This document shows positions 31,259 to 44,925 of a stretch of DNA of 64,000 nucleotides, in pieces; position 1 is the first letter of the stretch; the number at the start of each line of letters is the position of its first letter. The stretch is from Selaginella moellendorffii (taxonomy: Eukaryota; Streptophyta; Lycopodiopsida; Selaginellales; Selaginellaceae): contig NW_003314281.1 of NCBI RefSeq assembly GCF_000143415.4, forward strand, positions 1,797,149-1,861,148, written 5' to 3'. The position numbers were made by a program, and so were the translations under genes. The notes under the pieces are model-generated. The model saw only the letters and a list, made by a program, of their open reading frames with translations, had not been told where the DNA came from and ran no database searches.

Positions 31259-34195
31259 TTTGGTATCAGAGAATATATTTCAGTGAGTATTGTCCAATGA
31301 GATTGGGCAACTAGTCTCATTGCATATGTAGAGATGAAAACGATGATCCGAATGGGTACATGTTTGGGTGCAAAGGCTTTGCAATGGTTTCTTAGGTACG
31401 GATTTGGTTACCTTTTTGTACCATAATATGTGAGGTTGCTCTTAGGCTCATATGAAGGATTGAGATGTTCTATTTTGCATGAGTTTGCCCTTGGGTTCGT
31501 GACTGAGGCACATTAGCAACTCAAGGTTACACTTTGAGTTAGCAGGATTAATGTTAGCCTATTGGTGGTTCCATGAGTTGTTCCTTGTACCATGGGTGAA
31601 AGTAAACCCTCCCTAGGTTTGTTATGAGTGGCAAATAGGCTGATCCATAGCTGTTTAGCACGGCACTAATAGATTCTTCCTATGCGTGATTATAAGTGGA
31701 TCAATCAAGACTGTAGGGATGAGTCTATTGATTCAAGTAATCATTGCCGTGTTCTTTCATAAACTTTTCTTGGATTGGACTGAATGCAATGCAAAAGAAA
31801 GCTTGAGGTTTAGTTAAAGATGAGAGCAAAAAGAGAGTCATCAGGGACGAAAGATCAAACACGTAAATCATTTTCTCTCCTTGGAGATATGATTTGTAAT
31901 GAGGTGTGACTCATTGCTTGTGTTCACATCATGCAATCAAGACTCCCTACCTTGATGCGTGTTGGAAATGATGGTATTGCAAATGGTGAGTTATGGGATG
32001 GATAGTGGTGAAGCGCTAAACCATTTTGTTTATGCTTGTTATTAAAAGATTTGGGTTACAATGCTCAATTCTTTTCCAGAGAACTTTGCTATTGCTCCTT
32101 GAGTAGCTTGGTGTTGGATTAGTTTTGAGTTTGGTCAGAAAAAGAATGGCATAAAATTGTCTATATTGTGAACAAAAGTTAGTGGTGTTAGATGTGTTGT
32201 AAGTCTTTATTAGTAGAGTGTGGTATTTATATTGCATTTTGTCGAATCTAGTTGACACTTGATACTCATATAAACTTTTGAAGTAATGACATGGGTGTTG
32301 CTTATGGTGTTGCTCAATTGATGATCAAGTCATTGCGATACTTATAACATCCAAGGCTTATATAATACTTATAACCAAGGTGAGTTTATTGCGATTGAGT
32401 TGGATTCGAGTGGTCATTTAGTTCGTGCCTGTCCATGAGTCAATATCTCATATCTGGGGTATTACATTCATATTAGACAAGTATATAACTTGATGACATG
32501 GAAGGTGGGGAGAGTACCCACGAGACTTGCATAGGGCCATGGTATTTCCAAATGTTGTCCCAAAGTCCTAGACTCTTGAAAGGAAGAGGAATAGTCCTCT
32601 TGTGTAGTGACCAAGGATGTGGTTATGTGGCAAGTAAGTCCCAGAGGTCAACATAGGTTAGCTTCCATCAACATAACCATTACATTTTGGAACTTTTAAT
32701 TTTGACTTCTCAAGGTTAATTTCCTGGGTCTCCTTGACACCTTGCATTGCACCACATCCAAGATTCAATAAAATCCAACTCTATAGACTAAACATCACCC
32801 AATGATATCAACAAAGGTGGAATCGATATGCTAACATGGAAAAACCATGTAAGTTTAACGACACGATCCTCCGTAACACCATCTGGTAAAGCAAACCTAT
32901 CACTGCTAAATCATCATTAAATGAAGCAAGTGTCAAACAATCCTCGACAAAGTTTATAAGCAATCATTAGTCGTAGAGCAACTAACAATCACTCTTTAAC
33001 TTGCCTTCACAAATCCTTGATAATGTATTATTTGTAACTGAGTATTATTGGAGGATTGGTGTCAGATACTAACTAAGGTATCTTTGACTTTGGTTAGCTT
33101 GGTTGCTAGAAAGCTTTCAATGGTGATTCACTTTTGCCTTCTTCTAGTTTTGTCATAGTGTTGATGGCATTGAGGTGATGCCTTGTCGTTAATATTATCA
33201 TTGTTGAAATTTGAGTGAAATGAGATGTCTCTTTATAGGATTGATATTGAGTTTCGTTAGTCTTGATGAAGATAGTGTTGATGATTTGGTTATGGCTTTA
33301 TGTTATTGACATTCATGCACTTGCTAGTTAGGAACTATGTCAGCATTCAAACGAGCTAAATGGCAAGTTTGAGTTAGTTATATTCTAGACAAGATTAGTT
33401 AGTAGGGGTTGAGCTGTGAGCTTTTCCTTGAAAAGTGATTTAGTTATGGACTATGCTAACTTTATAAGAGGAAAACTTAGTGATTGATATTGGGATGTTT
33501 GAGTCCTTATTAGATTTGAGTTAGATATATCAATTATTAATGATTCTTCTTATGTTTATTATGAAATGAGTTATGTCTTGCTATAAATGGATTCATAAAG
33601 GATTGTTTGGTTATCACTTATTGAGCATAACTTCATTATGCTTAGTTTTTGAGTTGATGTAGATATGCTCTTCATCAGCTTTAACATTATAAAATTTGGC
33701 TTATAGATATGTTGAGAAGGATATTGTGGGTTGTACTATGATTTCTTTTTTAGCATTGAAATTAGTTTATACAAAATTTGTGATCATTATTAAGCAAGAC
33801 TTGGCTATAAACTTCTTTGAACTTTTGGTTCCTTAAGTTTTTATATTCATTGTTCCATTTGTTAGAAATTATTAGGGAAGGCATTTTAACTCATTAGCTT
33901 CAATGTTGAAGTTAGTCTTTACATCTAGCAAACATTGGTGATAATTGACTATCATCTAGGATAGTTGATTATCCTTGTCAAAAGTTTGTTTGCTTGTTGT
34001 TGATATAGAATGATTCGGTGTTTTTTGGGATGGTAGATTCTTTCTTTGATAATGATTATGTAACTCTTCATTGATGGGATGATTGATGTTCTTTTATGAT
34101 AGTTATTCTTTTTGATGGCTTATGGCTTTTCACAATACTACATATTCTTTGTGGTTTACTTTGGAGTGGTCTTTTGGTTACTTGTAGACTTCAGT
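31259..34195 (+). mobile_element. LARD-family interior A (non-coding)
   Basis: It begins with a primer-binding site TGGTATCAGAG (31261-31271), complementary to plant initiator Met-tRNA. The first ~1 kb is ~90% similar by eye to 34578-35650. The segment 32480-33010 is inverted relative to 37020-37260, so this copy carries an internal inversion. No frame exceeds ~80 codons, so it has no coding capacity and would depend on enzymes from another element. Confidence 0.7.
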
Positions 34196-34575
34196 TGTTT
34201 CTCACATTAGGCCATCGATATACTAAAATAGCACCAGACTCCATTTGGCTCCGTTTTACATGCTCGTCTTGGCATTAGGATACTGAATGCTCTAGGATTG
34301 TTCGAAGTCGCTCCATGCTCTTGTCCCTTCACTCCTTGGGCTGTATGCTCGGGAACCATTTCGTGCTCTAGTGCTATTGCTCCTTGGCTCCATACTTGGG
34401 AGTTTAGCACCGTTTCTTTGTTCAATGGCCCAAGGCTCTAAAACTTGGGCTCCATACCATTGTCCTTTGGACATGTGGCATGTGACACGTGGCACATAAA
34501 GGGTTTAGATTCCACTTCGTGGTTATTCTATTGTAAAACACCATAGGATAAAGGGTAAAAACCACATGTGCTACA
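34196..34575 (+). repeat. LARD-family LTR B, 3' part only
   Basis: It matches the last ~380 bp of LTR A (CTCTAGGATTGTTCGAAGTC onward) and ends ATGTGCTACA before TTTGGTATCAG. The 5' part of the LTR is missing. Confidence 0.7.
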
Positions 34576-37500
34576 TTTGGTATCAGAAGATGAGTCTCAA
34601 CAAGTATTATCCAATGAGATTGGGCAACTAATCTCGTTGCATACGTAGAGATGAAAACGATGATCCGAGTGGGTGCAAAGGCTTCACAATAATTCCTTGG
34701 GTATGGATTTTGGTTACCTTTTGTATTGGATTATATAAGCTTTAGCTTGGGCTCATAAGATGGATGTGAGATGTTTCGTTTGCACAAGTTTGTGCTTAGG
34801 CAAATGAGTGAGGCACATTAGCAACTCAAGGTTACACTTTGAGTTGGCAGGATTAATGTTAGCCTATTGGTGGTTCCATGAGTTGTTCCTTGTACCATGG
34901 GTGAAAGTAAACCCTCCCTAGGTTTGTTATGAGTGGCAAATAGGCTAGTCCATAGCTGTTTAGCACCGCACTAGTAGATTCTTCCTATGCGTGATTAAAG
35001 TGGATCAATCAAGACTGTAGGGATGAGTCTATTGATTTAAGTAATCATTGCTGTGTTCTTTCATAAAATTTTCTTGGATTGGACTGAAGGCAGTGCAAAA
35101 GAAAGCTTGAGGTTTAGTTAAAGATGAGAGCGAAAAGAGAGTCATTAGGGACGAAAGATTAAACACGTAAATCATTTTCTCTCCTTGGAGATATGATTTG
35201 TAATGAGGTGTGACTTATTGCTCGTGTTCACATCATGCAATCAAGACTCCCTACCTTGATACATGTTGGAAATGATGGTATTGCAAATGATGAGTTATGG
35301 GATGGATAGCAGTGAAATGCTAAACCATTTTGTCTATGCTTGCTATTAGAAGACTTGGGTTATAATGCTCAATTCTTTTCTGGGGAACCTTGCTATTGCT
35401 CCTTGAGTAGTTTGGTGTTGGATTAAATTTAAGTTTGGTTGGAAAGAGAGTGGCATGAGCTTGTCCATATTGTGAACAAAAGTTAGTGGTGTTGGGTGTG
35501 TTGTAAGTCTTTATCGGTAGAGTATGGCATTTATGTTGCATTTTGTCGAATCGAGTTAACACTTGATACTCACGTAAACCTTTGAAGTAATGACATGGGT
35601 GTTGCTCGTGGTGTTGATCAAAGTCATTGCGATACTTATATCATATCTATGTGATAATGAGCAATGTGTTTACGAAGTTTCTACGTTAAACGATGATCAA
35701 CCCTAAAGTGGTTGATGGTGAAGTTAGTCTACTTGCACGAAGTAGCATTGTAGTAGCTTTGACTGGATTCTCGAAGATGATCCATTATGCTAAGTTTAAG
35801 TTGGTTCCTTATTTCTTGGAAGTTTGTTCATTGAGATGTTGGAAAAAGTTATAGCATTCACTTGCTATAACTTGTCAGTTAATCCGTTAATACTTGGAGT
35901 AGATTGTTGGATGGAGAAGGTGTGTAGTTAAGACATTGACATCGTTAGCACTTGTGTTAGTGGAAGTGGCATTGTTATTTCGAGTGATGAGGAATTTTCC
36001 TTAAATCTTGATTTTCCATGTCATTTTTCATGTTAGTGTTTTGGCTTCGCACTGAATCTTGAAGGTGATTGAAGAAAAGTGTTAAATGCAATGTAGATAT
36101 CCAAAGATATGGTCTTTGTGATCAAGCCTTGGATGTTCATTTTGCATTTTGGCAGATGTCGGTGTTGGATATCAAAAAATGAGCAAAAGATGTTTGCTAT
36201 TTAGACATATTATTGGGTCATGTGAATTTGTGTTGAGGTAAAATTATGTGAAGTTGTTAGTAGGAGGAAGTTGGCTAAGTCTTGAAAATTTGTATTCTTA
36301 GACTGAGAGTCATTCTTTCTCTAGGATGGAAAATTTTCCACAAATTTTCTTAAGCTTTTCCAATGGCTGATCTATTAATCATTTTGCCCAAAAACCATTC
36401 TGTTTTCGTAAGTCAGTACAAACTAGTGAAGGGGTTGGAGTTGACTTTGGTTGGCTTACACATTAGTAGATAATTTGTATAATGCAACCCGAAAGGGATG
36501 CTAACTTTTGGGGCTAAGGCAATTGAGTTGGATAAAGTCTGGAGTTAGTGTAGAAAAATGGCTATTGCACTTTTCTAAGAAAGATAACCTTTGTGCCTTT
36601 CTTCTATAGCGTTGTGCTTGGTGGCAGGTTGCATCTTGCATTTCATTAAAACTTTATGAGAGTAGTGAGCTTTTACTAATCTTGACTTGGTCTTGGTAGC
36701 TTTGCGCTTTGGCTAAAGATGGTGATGTCCAACTTAATTGTTTGAGGTTGAGATGTTAGTACATGTACTATAGCTTTGTTTATGAGGAAGTTGTGTACCG
36801 ATATGAGTCCATCTCATGGTCTACACTTTAGTTTTAACTAAGTGTTGATCATGCACAGCTAGCCCTTTCAAGGCATGCTTAGAGTTATTGGCTAGATGTG
36901 TTGGTGAGTTTATTGCAGTTGAGTTAAATTCGAGTGGTCATTCAATTTATGCTTGTCTATGAGCCAATATCTCGTATCTAGGGTATTATGTTCATGTTGG
37001 ACAAGTATATGACTTGATGACGTGAGTTTAGTGTTTGGGTCTTGTGAAGGCAAAGTTGAAGAGTGATTGTTAGTTGTTTTGCGACTAATGATTACTTATA
37101 GACTTTGTCGAGGACTATTTGACACTTGCTTTGCTCGATGATGATTTAGTTGTGATAGGCTTGCTTTACCAATGGTGTTGCGAAGGATCATGTTATTAGC
37201 CTTACATGGATTTTCCATATTAACATATCAATTCCATTGTTAATATCATTTGGTTACACTTAGTTCATAGTGTTGAATTTCATTGAGTCTTAGATGTGGT
37301 GATTCATTCTTTGATGATATGTTATCTATAACTGAGTATTGTTGAAGGATTAGTCTCAGATACTGACTAAAGTATCTTTGACTTTGGTTAATTTGGTTGC
37401 GTTAATGGCATTGAAGTGATGCCTTATCGTTGACATTATTGATATTGAGATTTGAGTGAAATGAGATTTCTCTCCTTATGATTGAATACTAAGTTTCATT

Positions 37501-39473
37501 AGTCTTGATGAAGATAGTGTTAATGATTTGGCTATGGTTTTGTGTTATTGACATTTGTGCATTGCTAGTAAGCAACTATGTTAGAGTGCAAACGAGCTGA
37601 GTGGCAAGTTTGAATTAGTTGTGTTCTAAATGAGATTATTTAGTAGGGGTTGAGCTTTGGTTTTTCCTTGAAAAGTGATTTAGTCGTGGACTATACTAAC
37701 CTTATGAGAGAAAGAATTTGTGATTGATATTGGAATGCTTGAATCTTTATTCGATTTGAGTTGGAATATATTGATTATTGATGATTCTTTTTATATTTGT
37801 TATGAAGTGAGTTACGTTTTACTATAGATGGATTTATGGAGGATCTTTTAGTGATCACTTGTTGAGTATAGTTCCATTGTGCTTGGCTTTTAGATTGATG
37901 TAGACATGCTCTTCATTATGAAGTATAACTTATGGATATGTTAAGGAGGATATTGTGGGTTATGCCATGATTTTTTCTTTGGCATTGAAGTTAGTTCATG
38001 CAAGACTCGTGATCATTATTAAACCAGACTTGGCTATAGACTTTGAACGTTTGGTTCTTTGAGTTTCATGTTCAATATACCATTTGCTAGAAGTTGTTAG
38101 GAAAGGCATTTTAGCTCATTAGCTTCGATGTTGAAGTTAGCTTTTGCATCTAGCAATCATTGGCGATGATTGACTATCATTTAGGATAGTTGATTATCCT
38201 TGTCAAAAAAGTTTTGCTTGATTATTGTTGATATAAAATGATTTGTCATTCTTTGGGATGGTGGATTTGTTCTTCAAACAATAATTAGGCATCTCTTCAT
38301 TGATGGGATAATTAATGATCTTTTATGATAGTTAGTTGTTCTCTTTAATGGCTTTTGACTTTTCGCAAAACCACATGTTCTTTATGGTTTGCTTTGGATT
38401 GGACTCTTGGGTTTGACACATCAATAGGATGTTGGTGATGCTTGCTTAAGCAACTTTGGTTCCTTAGTATTATTGATCAGGATTTATTCAAATTGACTAG
38501 TGTGATAGTTGGCATGAATGAGTGTTTGTTAGTCTTACCACATTCATTCTACTTTGTTGATTGTTGCTATAATTAGTTCTAATAGATTGGATGTTCTTTC
38601 TTTCAGGTCATACATTCATGAGCATTTTTCTTGCCAATTGGTGATACTTTGTGTTCTTTGAGTTGTCTTTTATAAGTTGTTTAACATGTTATCTACAATC
38701 TTTGCTAGTTAAGTTTTATCATTGAGTTTTCTTGATGATATCTTTGCTATTGAATTTTGTTGGATGGGGAATCTTATATTTTCCAACGATAGTGATCTTG
38801 GTAGTTCCTAGACTCTAATACTGGTTTATCGGATGATAACTTACTTGAAATACTTTTGTGTTCTAATCTAAAATATATTCATTGATAATTAAATCTCTAA
38901 TATATCATTGTCTATGACTTTGATATTGTCCATTTATTGATCTTTGAGTTTAGGCTAGTATAGGTAGACTGGCTTTAGCACTTCATGTGCATGGTGAAAT
39001 CTCTAGTTATAAGGTAGCTACTGTCGATAGGTCACATAACCCGCCTCTCTGTTGATGTTCTTTATTCTGTTTGAAAAAGGGCGTGACCGTGTAAACAACT
39101 CTAACTACCTGTTTACAGTAGTTTATCCAAACCTTACCGACAGGTTTAGTTTCTTTACTCATGAGGGTTGGGGCCTCTGGCTTCTCTCTCTATGTCCCTG
39201 CGAGTAGGGGCGTATCACACTTTTGTAAGCTGGGTGACATCCAAAGTAGCAAAGGTGGCTGACTTCGTTGGTCATTTCCTTATCAGCGATGGCCGGAACG
39301 TGTTTGAGCTAGTAGCGCATCTGCATTAGACAAAGAGGTTGCCTCCTAACTCATTTAAGTTGGTGCATTTCTCACATAGTGTGAATACCACGAACTTTTT
39401 CTAGAGTTGTTTCCTTGGCGGTATTTTAGACTCGAGTATGCATCGACAAGGACGTTGATCCCTAGGGGGGGAG
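34576..39473 (+). mobile_element. LARD-family interior B (non-coding, ~4.9 kb)
   Basis: This is the longer interior copy, from primer site TGGTATCAG (34578) to purine tract GGGGGGGAG (39465-39473). No protein domain could be read on either strand. The longest frame is under 85 codons. A non-coding interior of this length between LTRs of ~1 kb fits a large retrotransposon derivative. Confidence 0.7.
39465..39473 (+). promoter_or_regulatory. Polypurine tract of LARD-family element
   Basis: CCCTAGGGGGGGAG directly precedes the TGTGTTGCGATTGTGAC start of LTR C, as expected for the plus-strand primer. Confidence 0.65.
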
Positions 39474-40146
39474 TGTGTTGCGATTGTGACTTCGGGTATC
39501 AAAAGTTACATGTCGGCCAGTCCTTACGGACACTCTTTCCTTATTGCCACGACGGCAGGAGGTCAGTATTGCTGGACCCTTTATCAGTCCTCTTGTTCAA
39601 GTGTTAATAAACTGGGCTTAGCATTTGTACTTAGCCAGATGGATATAAGGTGGGAACTCCTATGTGTTTTTAGCTGAGCATACTCGGTCTGACTCTTAGT
39701 TCTCTTTTGCTTTGTCTTGCATTGGCTTGGCAAAAATCCTCGCATATTAAGACTAGTCCCTCAATATCGTTGAATAATAACTTACCATGTCTACCAAACA
39801 CCCTCGCTATCATGCCTTTTGTGTTAGTCTCATTTTAGTTTCAAATGCTATTTATGGAAAGTGTCCGGCATATCTATGGAAAATAGAGATTGACCTGAAC
39901 ATAATGGTGTTCGTCCCGTGTCCAAATTTGCAATCTAGGGACATTCCATATTTAGTAAGTTTCGAGTTTGTCCCAAATACTAACTCCTGATACTAAGGGA
40001 GGCTTGGGGTGAAAGCCCAAAGCGTGTGTTCCTCACGGAAGGGTGCGGGGTTGGGGGTTAAGGGTTTGGGGGGGGGAGGCTGTGGGGGGTTTTAAATGTA
40101 TCTAAATGTATAGTAGGGATAGTGGGTAGGTCTGGCATGACTGATA
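39474..40146 (+). repeat. LARD-family LTR C, truncated at its 3' end
   Basis: It starts TGTGTTGCGATTGTGAC and matches LTR A until GGTCTGGCATGACTGAT, then passes into the trihelix-like pseudogene region. About 450 bp of the LTR is missing. A poly-G run is at 40070-40092. Confidence 0.65.
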
Positions 40147-40163
40147 TATTTTCTAATAAATCA

Positions 40164-41650
40164 TCACATCTTCATCAATTCATCATCTCTCTCATTGCTC
40201 TGGAGATAATAATCAGCGACATTATAAACTACAAAAGTGAAGTTCATGAATAAGAAAATGAATGGACTTACCAAAGAATCATAAATCGTAAACAAGGATT
40301 GAGCTACTTGATCTACACTCTTTGCCATCTGACTATCCATAGCCAAAGTATACTCCATGAATTCTTCTTTCTTCAGATTATGATGACAAAATTCCTTTTG
40401 GCTTTCTTCCATTGTATCAATGAGGCTCACATTGTTGTCGCACAACATTCTTGCAAGTTGTTCTACAAGTTGTGTGCAGGACTTCTTCCTCAGCTGGCCT
40501 GAACTAAGCTTTTCAGGATCATTGTTGTTTTCTATCATTGCCAGAAATGATTATGAACAAAAATTACAAAACATATCTTTAGGCTTTGATTGTCCACATA
40601 GAAGTGATGGTGATTGTTGTGGTGAAGCTCCTAGTGTTGGTAATGGTGATCACTAAGATGTAGGTGGTGAAGACATTGATTCCTAAGTTTGTCCTTGTGA
40701 ATTTACAATTTGATGATCCTGAAGCCACTTGTCCATCGTTGTATAGATTTGATCATATAACTCTGGTGGTAAATCAGCTTCATAACGTTGTTCTATTGTC
40801 ATGTTCCAGTAATTGCTTCTACCAATAGGAACATGATATTTATATATGAGTAATGCTTTTTCTGGCTATAATCATATTCTTGCCCCTACTTGCAAAATAG
40901 TGACAAACAAACAGATACAAGAATGTAGAGAAGAAGAATGAAAAAAGAATAAAAGAGAATTCAGCCTCGAACCCCAAAAGTGTAAGTAAGGATAAGCATA
41001 TTCACTTTCTCAACTCTACTTTGCAGAAACAATCATAAATGGGAGAAAAAATAATTAATTCAATATAAATACATACAATAATGAGTGGGGCTTATTTTTT
41101 AACATATGCTACTTATATATACTACAGTTTCTAATTGTTTCATGCTTGTCTATAATGAATATTGTCTAGGTCAAGTCTTTCTTCTTTGGATGCCTAAGTT
41201 TAAACATAACTTCATTTCACCTAAGCTTTCTTCTTTTGTTCTGCCTGGGAAAATACATAAGATAAAACATTTACCTTTTCATCAATATAACTTGATTTTG
41301 TTGAAATCTTTGTAAATATACTCCTACCAAGATTAGCATTGCCTAGGCAAATGGTTGACATGATGTGTCAAACAGTAGCTACAAACTTAGTGAATGATTG
41401 GAAGGTTTGAAAAATCCATAACTTACTTGGAGACTTACTAACAATGAACAATTGGAGTCTTTTGCCTCTCTTGAATGTTGCCTCGCTGCTGTAAAAAGAA
41501 ATTGTGCTTCTTTGCTTCATTCAAAACTAACAATTCATTCAAATACCAATGCCCCCGATTTCCAACTGGTTTCAGAGGCTTCGATGGAGTGGGAGTAGTA
41601 AAATTCCCCTTGCTAAATTGAGAACCATCATATAGAAATTTTGGCTAATA
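40164..41650 (-). pseudogene. Trihelix (GT-factor/Myb-SANT-like) gene remnant
   Basis: Three minus-strand blocks read in order. At about 41650-41440: GSQFSKGNFTTPTPSKPLKP then NRGHWYLNELLVLNEAKK. At about 40860-40690: VPIGRSNYWNMTIEQRYEAD then LPPELYDQIYTTMDKWL. At 40538-40164: a helical 124-codon frame (QLVEQLARMLCDNNVSLIDT). The W-x-x-x-E-x-L-x-L-x-E-A-K and YW-x-M-x-x-E-x-R signatures fit plant trihelix DNA-binding proteins or related transposon factors. Stops after GQT and PPTS interrupt the second block, so it is probably dead. The third block's link to the others is inferred. Confidence 0.5.
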
Positions 41651-43243
41651 TTGAGTGGAGAACATGATCTCTAAGTTGTTCAGCTACTGCTCTCCCATTC
41701 CACACAACCCTAAAACCAAGAATTGACACATCAGAAATAGTGGAGAACATATCAACATTTTAACCTATTATTGCAGGTTTGACAGTGGTCAACTAGCTGG
41801 GCTGGTTTTGAAAAACATTCAAGTTGAGTTCACCGTCGCAAGGCCATTGTCAAAAACATGATGGTGACAATGACATGTACTAAGGCAACATCATTTCAAA
41901 TTGCTGATGTAGTTGTCACAATTTGATTGTGACGGTCACATGTGCAACGTCTATTAGTCAATGAATACAATAAGTGTGTTCTTGTGCTTGGTTCTTTGTG
42001 CATTGAGCTCTAAGCTCCGCCTTTCTTTTTGAAGAATGAGACTCTTCCTCTCAAAAACACCTCCACAGAAATCAAGCTCAAACTCGAAACACAGCACATG
42101 GAAATTGATAGGAGTGGATGCAAATGAAGCCGAGGACCATGAAGAAATTTTCTCTAGAAACAGCCCTCACAAAAAACACAAAGCAAAATGCTCAATTCTA
42201 TCGACAATGGCAAGTGCTTACTTGTGTGTAGAGCCTCAAAAATCTCATTCTAGAGCTTGATAGAAAACTCTTTATTATGCCATCTATAGCCCCATGTAGA
42301 AAAGGATTAAAATTTTCATCCCAGAAAATGGCAAAAAGCTCCAAAAAGCCCCACACTCAAAATAAAAAAGCGCAAGAGAAGAATCACTCAAAAGTGCTCT
42401 AGACTTCACCGAATCACACATGCAAACCCTCTAGAGAAAAACCCTGAATAGATCTACTGGATAAGCTCAAGGAAGATTAAAATAGTGATGAATCCAACTC
42501 GTGCCATGCTTCTAAAGTTGCTACTGTGTGAGCTGAAGGCTGTATATGCAAGTTCTTGCTCCAAATTGAAAAATTATTGATGCTAGAATGGGTATCTTAA
42601 CAAGATCTACAAGCCCACAATCACCATTTCTCAAACTAAACTAGCCACTAAGAGAAGAAAACCTCTTTTCTGTCTAAGAGAAAGAAAACTCTAAAAATCC
42701 CAGGATTTCACAGACAGCACCAGGAATTGCATGGCTGGGTAAACTCATCCCACTCCATCACCCGAGCACAGATCCCCTAAGAATTTCCCAAGCTAAAACC
42801 AAGAAAAACTAAGAAAAATCTGGGGAGGACTGGCTAGGAATCAATCCTCCCCACAGATGTTGAGGAGTGGGGAGATGTGTTTTCCCTTAAAACCCTAGCC
42901 AATATCCTCATGCCCTAGAATATTCCGACAGTGGAATATTCCAAGGAATCTCGCTCTTGCATGAACAGATGAGCAAACCAATACCATGATTGAAACCCAG
43001 TATCAATTGAATGAGAATATGTATATTACATATACATGTATACAAATATGTTTACATATATATTAAACAAAATTCAGAATTTGATGCTATGATCAACCAT
43101 ATGATCTATTGCACTGTGAAATTATGAATGACTTTGTCCTGAAAAAATAAACATAATGCTAAAAATAGATTCTATACCCTAAATCGTGGCCCGGAATCCT
43201 TGCCGTCCATAAACAGGCGATCTAGGCATCCAGGCTAGGCGCC
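41651..43243. other. Spacer without convincing gene
   Basis: A 74-codon plus frame (42036-42260) is Lys/Ser/His-rich and unrecognised. The sequence TCTGGGGAGGACTGGCTAGG and its near reverse complement around 42818-42880 form an imperfect inverted repeat. The rest is AT-rich. Confidence 0.4.
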
Positions 43244-44143
43244 ATGTGCGACGAGAACCCTCCAGGTAATAGGTCAGGGCTAGTGAGGCCGATTGCACTA
43301 CAATCTGGTTCCGATTGGGATGATGGGGTCCTGCGGTCTTTCAACATTACGGTCACAAAGGAGAGTTCCTTCAGAGATTTCTTCGGGGTAGACATGCCGG
43401 TTGAATTCAGCAATCCTGATGTCGCGGAGCTCGTGAGTTTGGATCTGCAAGAGTACACCTTCGGAAAGCTGAAACTTTCGTCCATCAGATCTCGGTATGT
43501 GAAAACCCTGGTTAAACGTGTCTTCGCAGTGACCAGAACACACCGGCATGAAGAATCGGCAGTGGATGACATGTCCCTGACGCTTCTGGAGCTTTTTCAG
43601 TACGAGAACGATGACACAGCAGTACGTAGCAGAACCATTCTCGATCTTTTCATGTCGAGGGGCAAAACGCAAGCACTTCCTGACGTCGTTGTGGAGCGGC
43701 TGGACACTGCAGTGAAAATGCTGGTTCAGGAGGACAAAAGTTATGAAAACTTGAAAGGTCACCATCCAGAAGCCCAGCTGATTGCCGAGGCAATTGCCGC
43801 TTATCAGGAGAATTCGAGGCTTTACGAAAGGCTGTCGATGGGCGAATATCCTGATCAACAGATAGTTCCTGGTATAGTTATGTTAGGTACGTATTCGAGC
43901 GCTTTATCTGTTTTTTGAGGGATAACAGTTTCGATTTCAGGGACCTGTCCGACCTTCTACTTGATCCCCGTGACCAAAGCGTTGGCTGAGGCCGTGAGGC
44001 AGGGAGAGGAACCGAGCTTCGACACTGCTGTGCGAAAGTACGCGCTTCCCATGCTACCTGCAACCGTTTCTGATACCATGCTTTTCAAGAGCCACTGCTT
44101 TCATGTTGCACAGTGCTTGGAGGCGTTCAAGCGCTTTGTGTAG
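43244..44143 (+). CDS. Uncharacterised two-exon protein (281 aa)
   Basis: Exon 1 (43244-43886) starts ATGTGCGACGAG. Intron 43887-43940 (54 nt, GTACGT to TTTCAG) follows after one base of a Gly codon. Exon 2 (43941-44143) ends TAG. Joined, the frame stays open for 281 residues, a strong sign that it is real. Exon 1 is largely alpha-helical in composition with no signal peptide or membrane segment. Exon 2 starts GTCPTFYLIPVTKALAEAV and ends CLEAFKRFV. I recall similar C-termini (G-x-x-P-x-F-Y-x-I-P-V-T, ending A-F-K) in uncharacterised fungal proteins, but this is memory and not a search. The gene is an island of near-50% GC in AT-rich DNA. Function unknown. Confidence 0.6.
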
Positions 44144-44925
44144 ACTAGAAAAAAATTAAGTTTGTGATTAAACAACGAGAACTTACAAAAACAGAAAGAG
44201 ACTCTAGAGTTGCTTGCTCAGGGCGATCTGGGGGGATCCCCGAGTATAAGAAGGTTATCTTCTTCTTGCGTGCCAGTTCAGGATGCACTCACTGCTGCGA
44301 CTGCGCAGCGGATCCTGGGCTGGCTAACCAGAATCGCCAGAAAACTGATTTCCTGGTAGTTGTACTTGGAGTCAGATGGTTATCATGACTCAATTCTTCT
44401 TGGAATAGGCAGTCCCCTTCTTCATAGTAAAACTCTAACCACAAGAGATGAAATACAAGTCTAATTGAAGGAAATCCTTACATTGCATATTAAATCAAGA
44501 TTGCAAACCACATTAGAAAGTATGCATTGAAAATTTTAACACATACAAAAGTGGGAAGTTATTTTAATTAAATTGTAGACACATACAACAAGTAGGGACA
44601 ATGAAGATCTTCTTCTAAACAACAAAAGAATTGTCTATAAAAATAACTTTAAAATACAACCTCAGTGTGAATTTCTAGATTTCTACATCAAATCTCATCC
44701 CTTAAACATTCATTTTGCATGGTTATTAATGTATTGTGCTTGTGTCTTGGACAATGTTACTTACAAAATCATGATGTTTTTAAAGTTCATTATGTGGTAT
44801 AAGTAGATGAGATGTTTACATGATAGTTGCTAAAATGTTTTTAATGTGTATATATTTATTCTAAAGTCTAAAAAATACAAGGTGAAACTCTCAAGCACAA
44901 CAGCCTCTATATATTACTTCCATGT
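44144..44925. other. AT-rich 3' flank, no gene seen
   Basis: No recognisable feature apart from an unconvincing 74-codon plus frame at 44164-44388. Confidence 0.5.
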
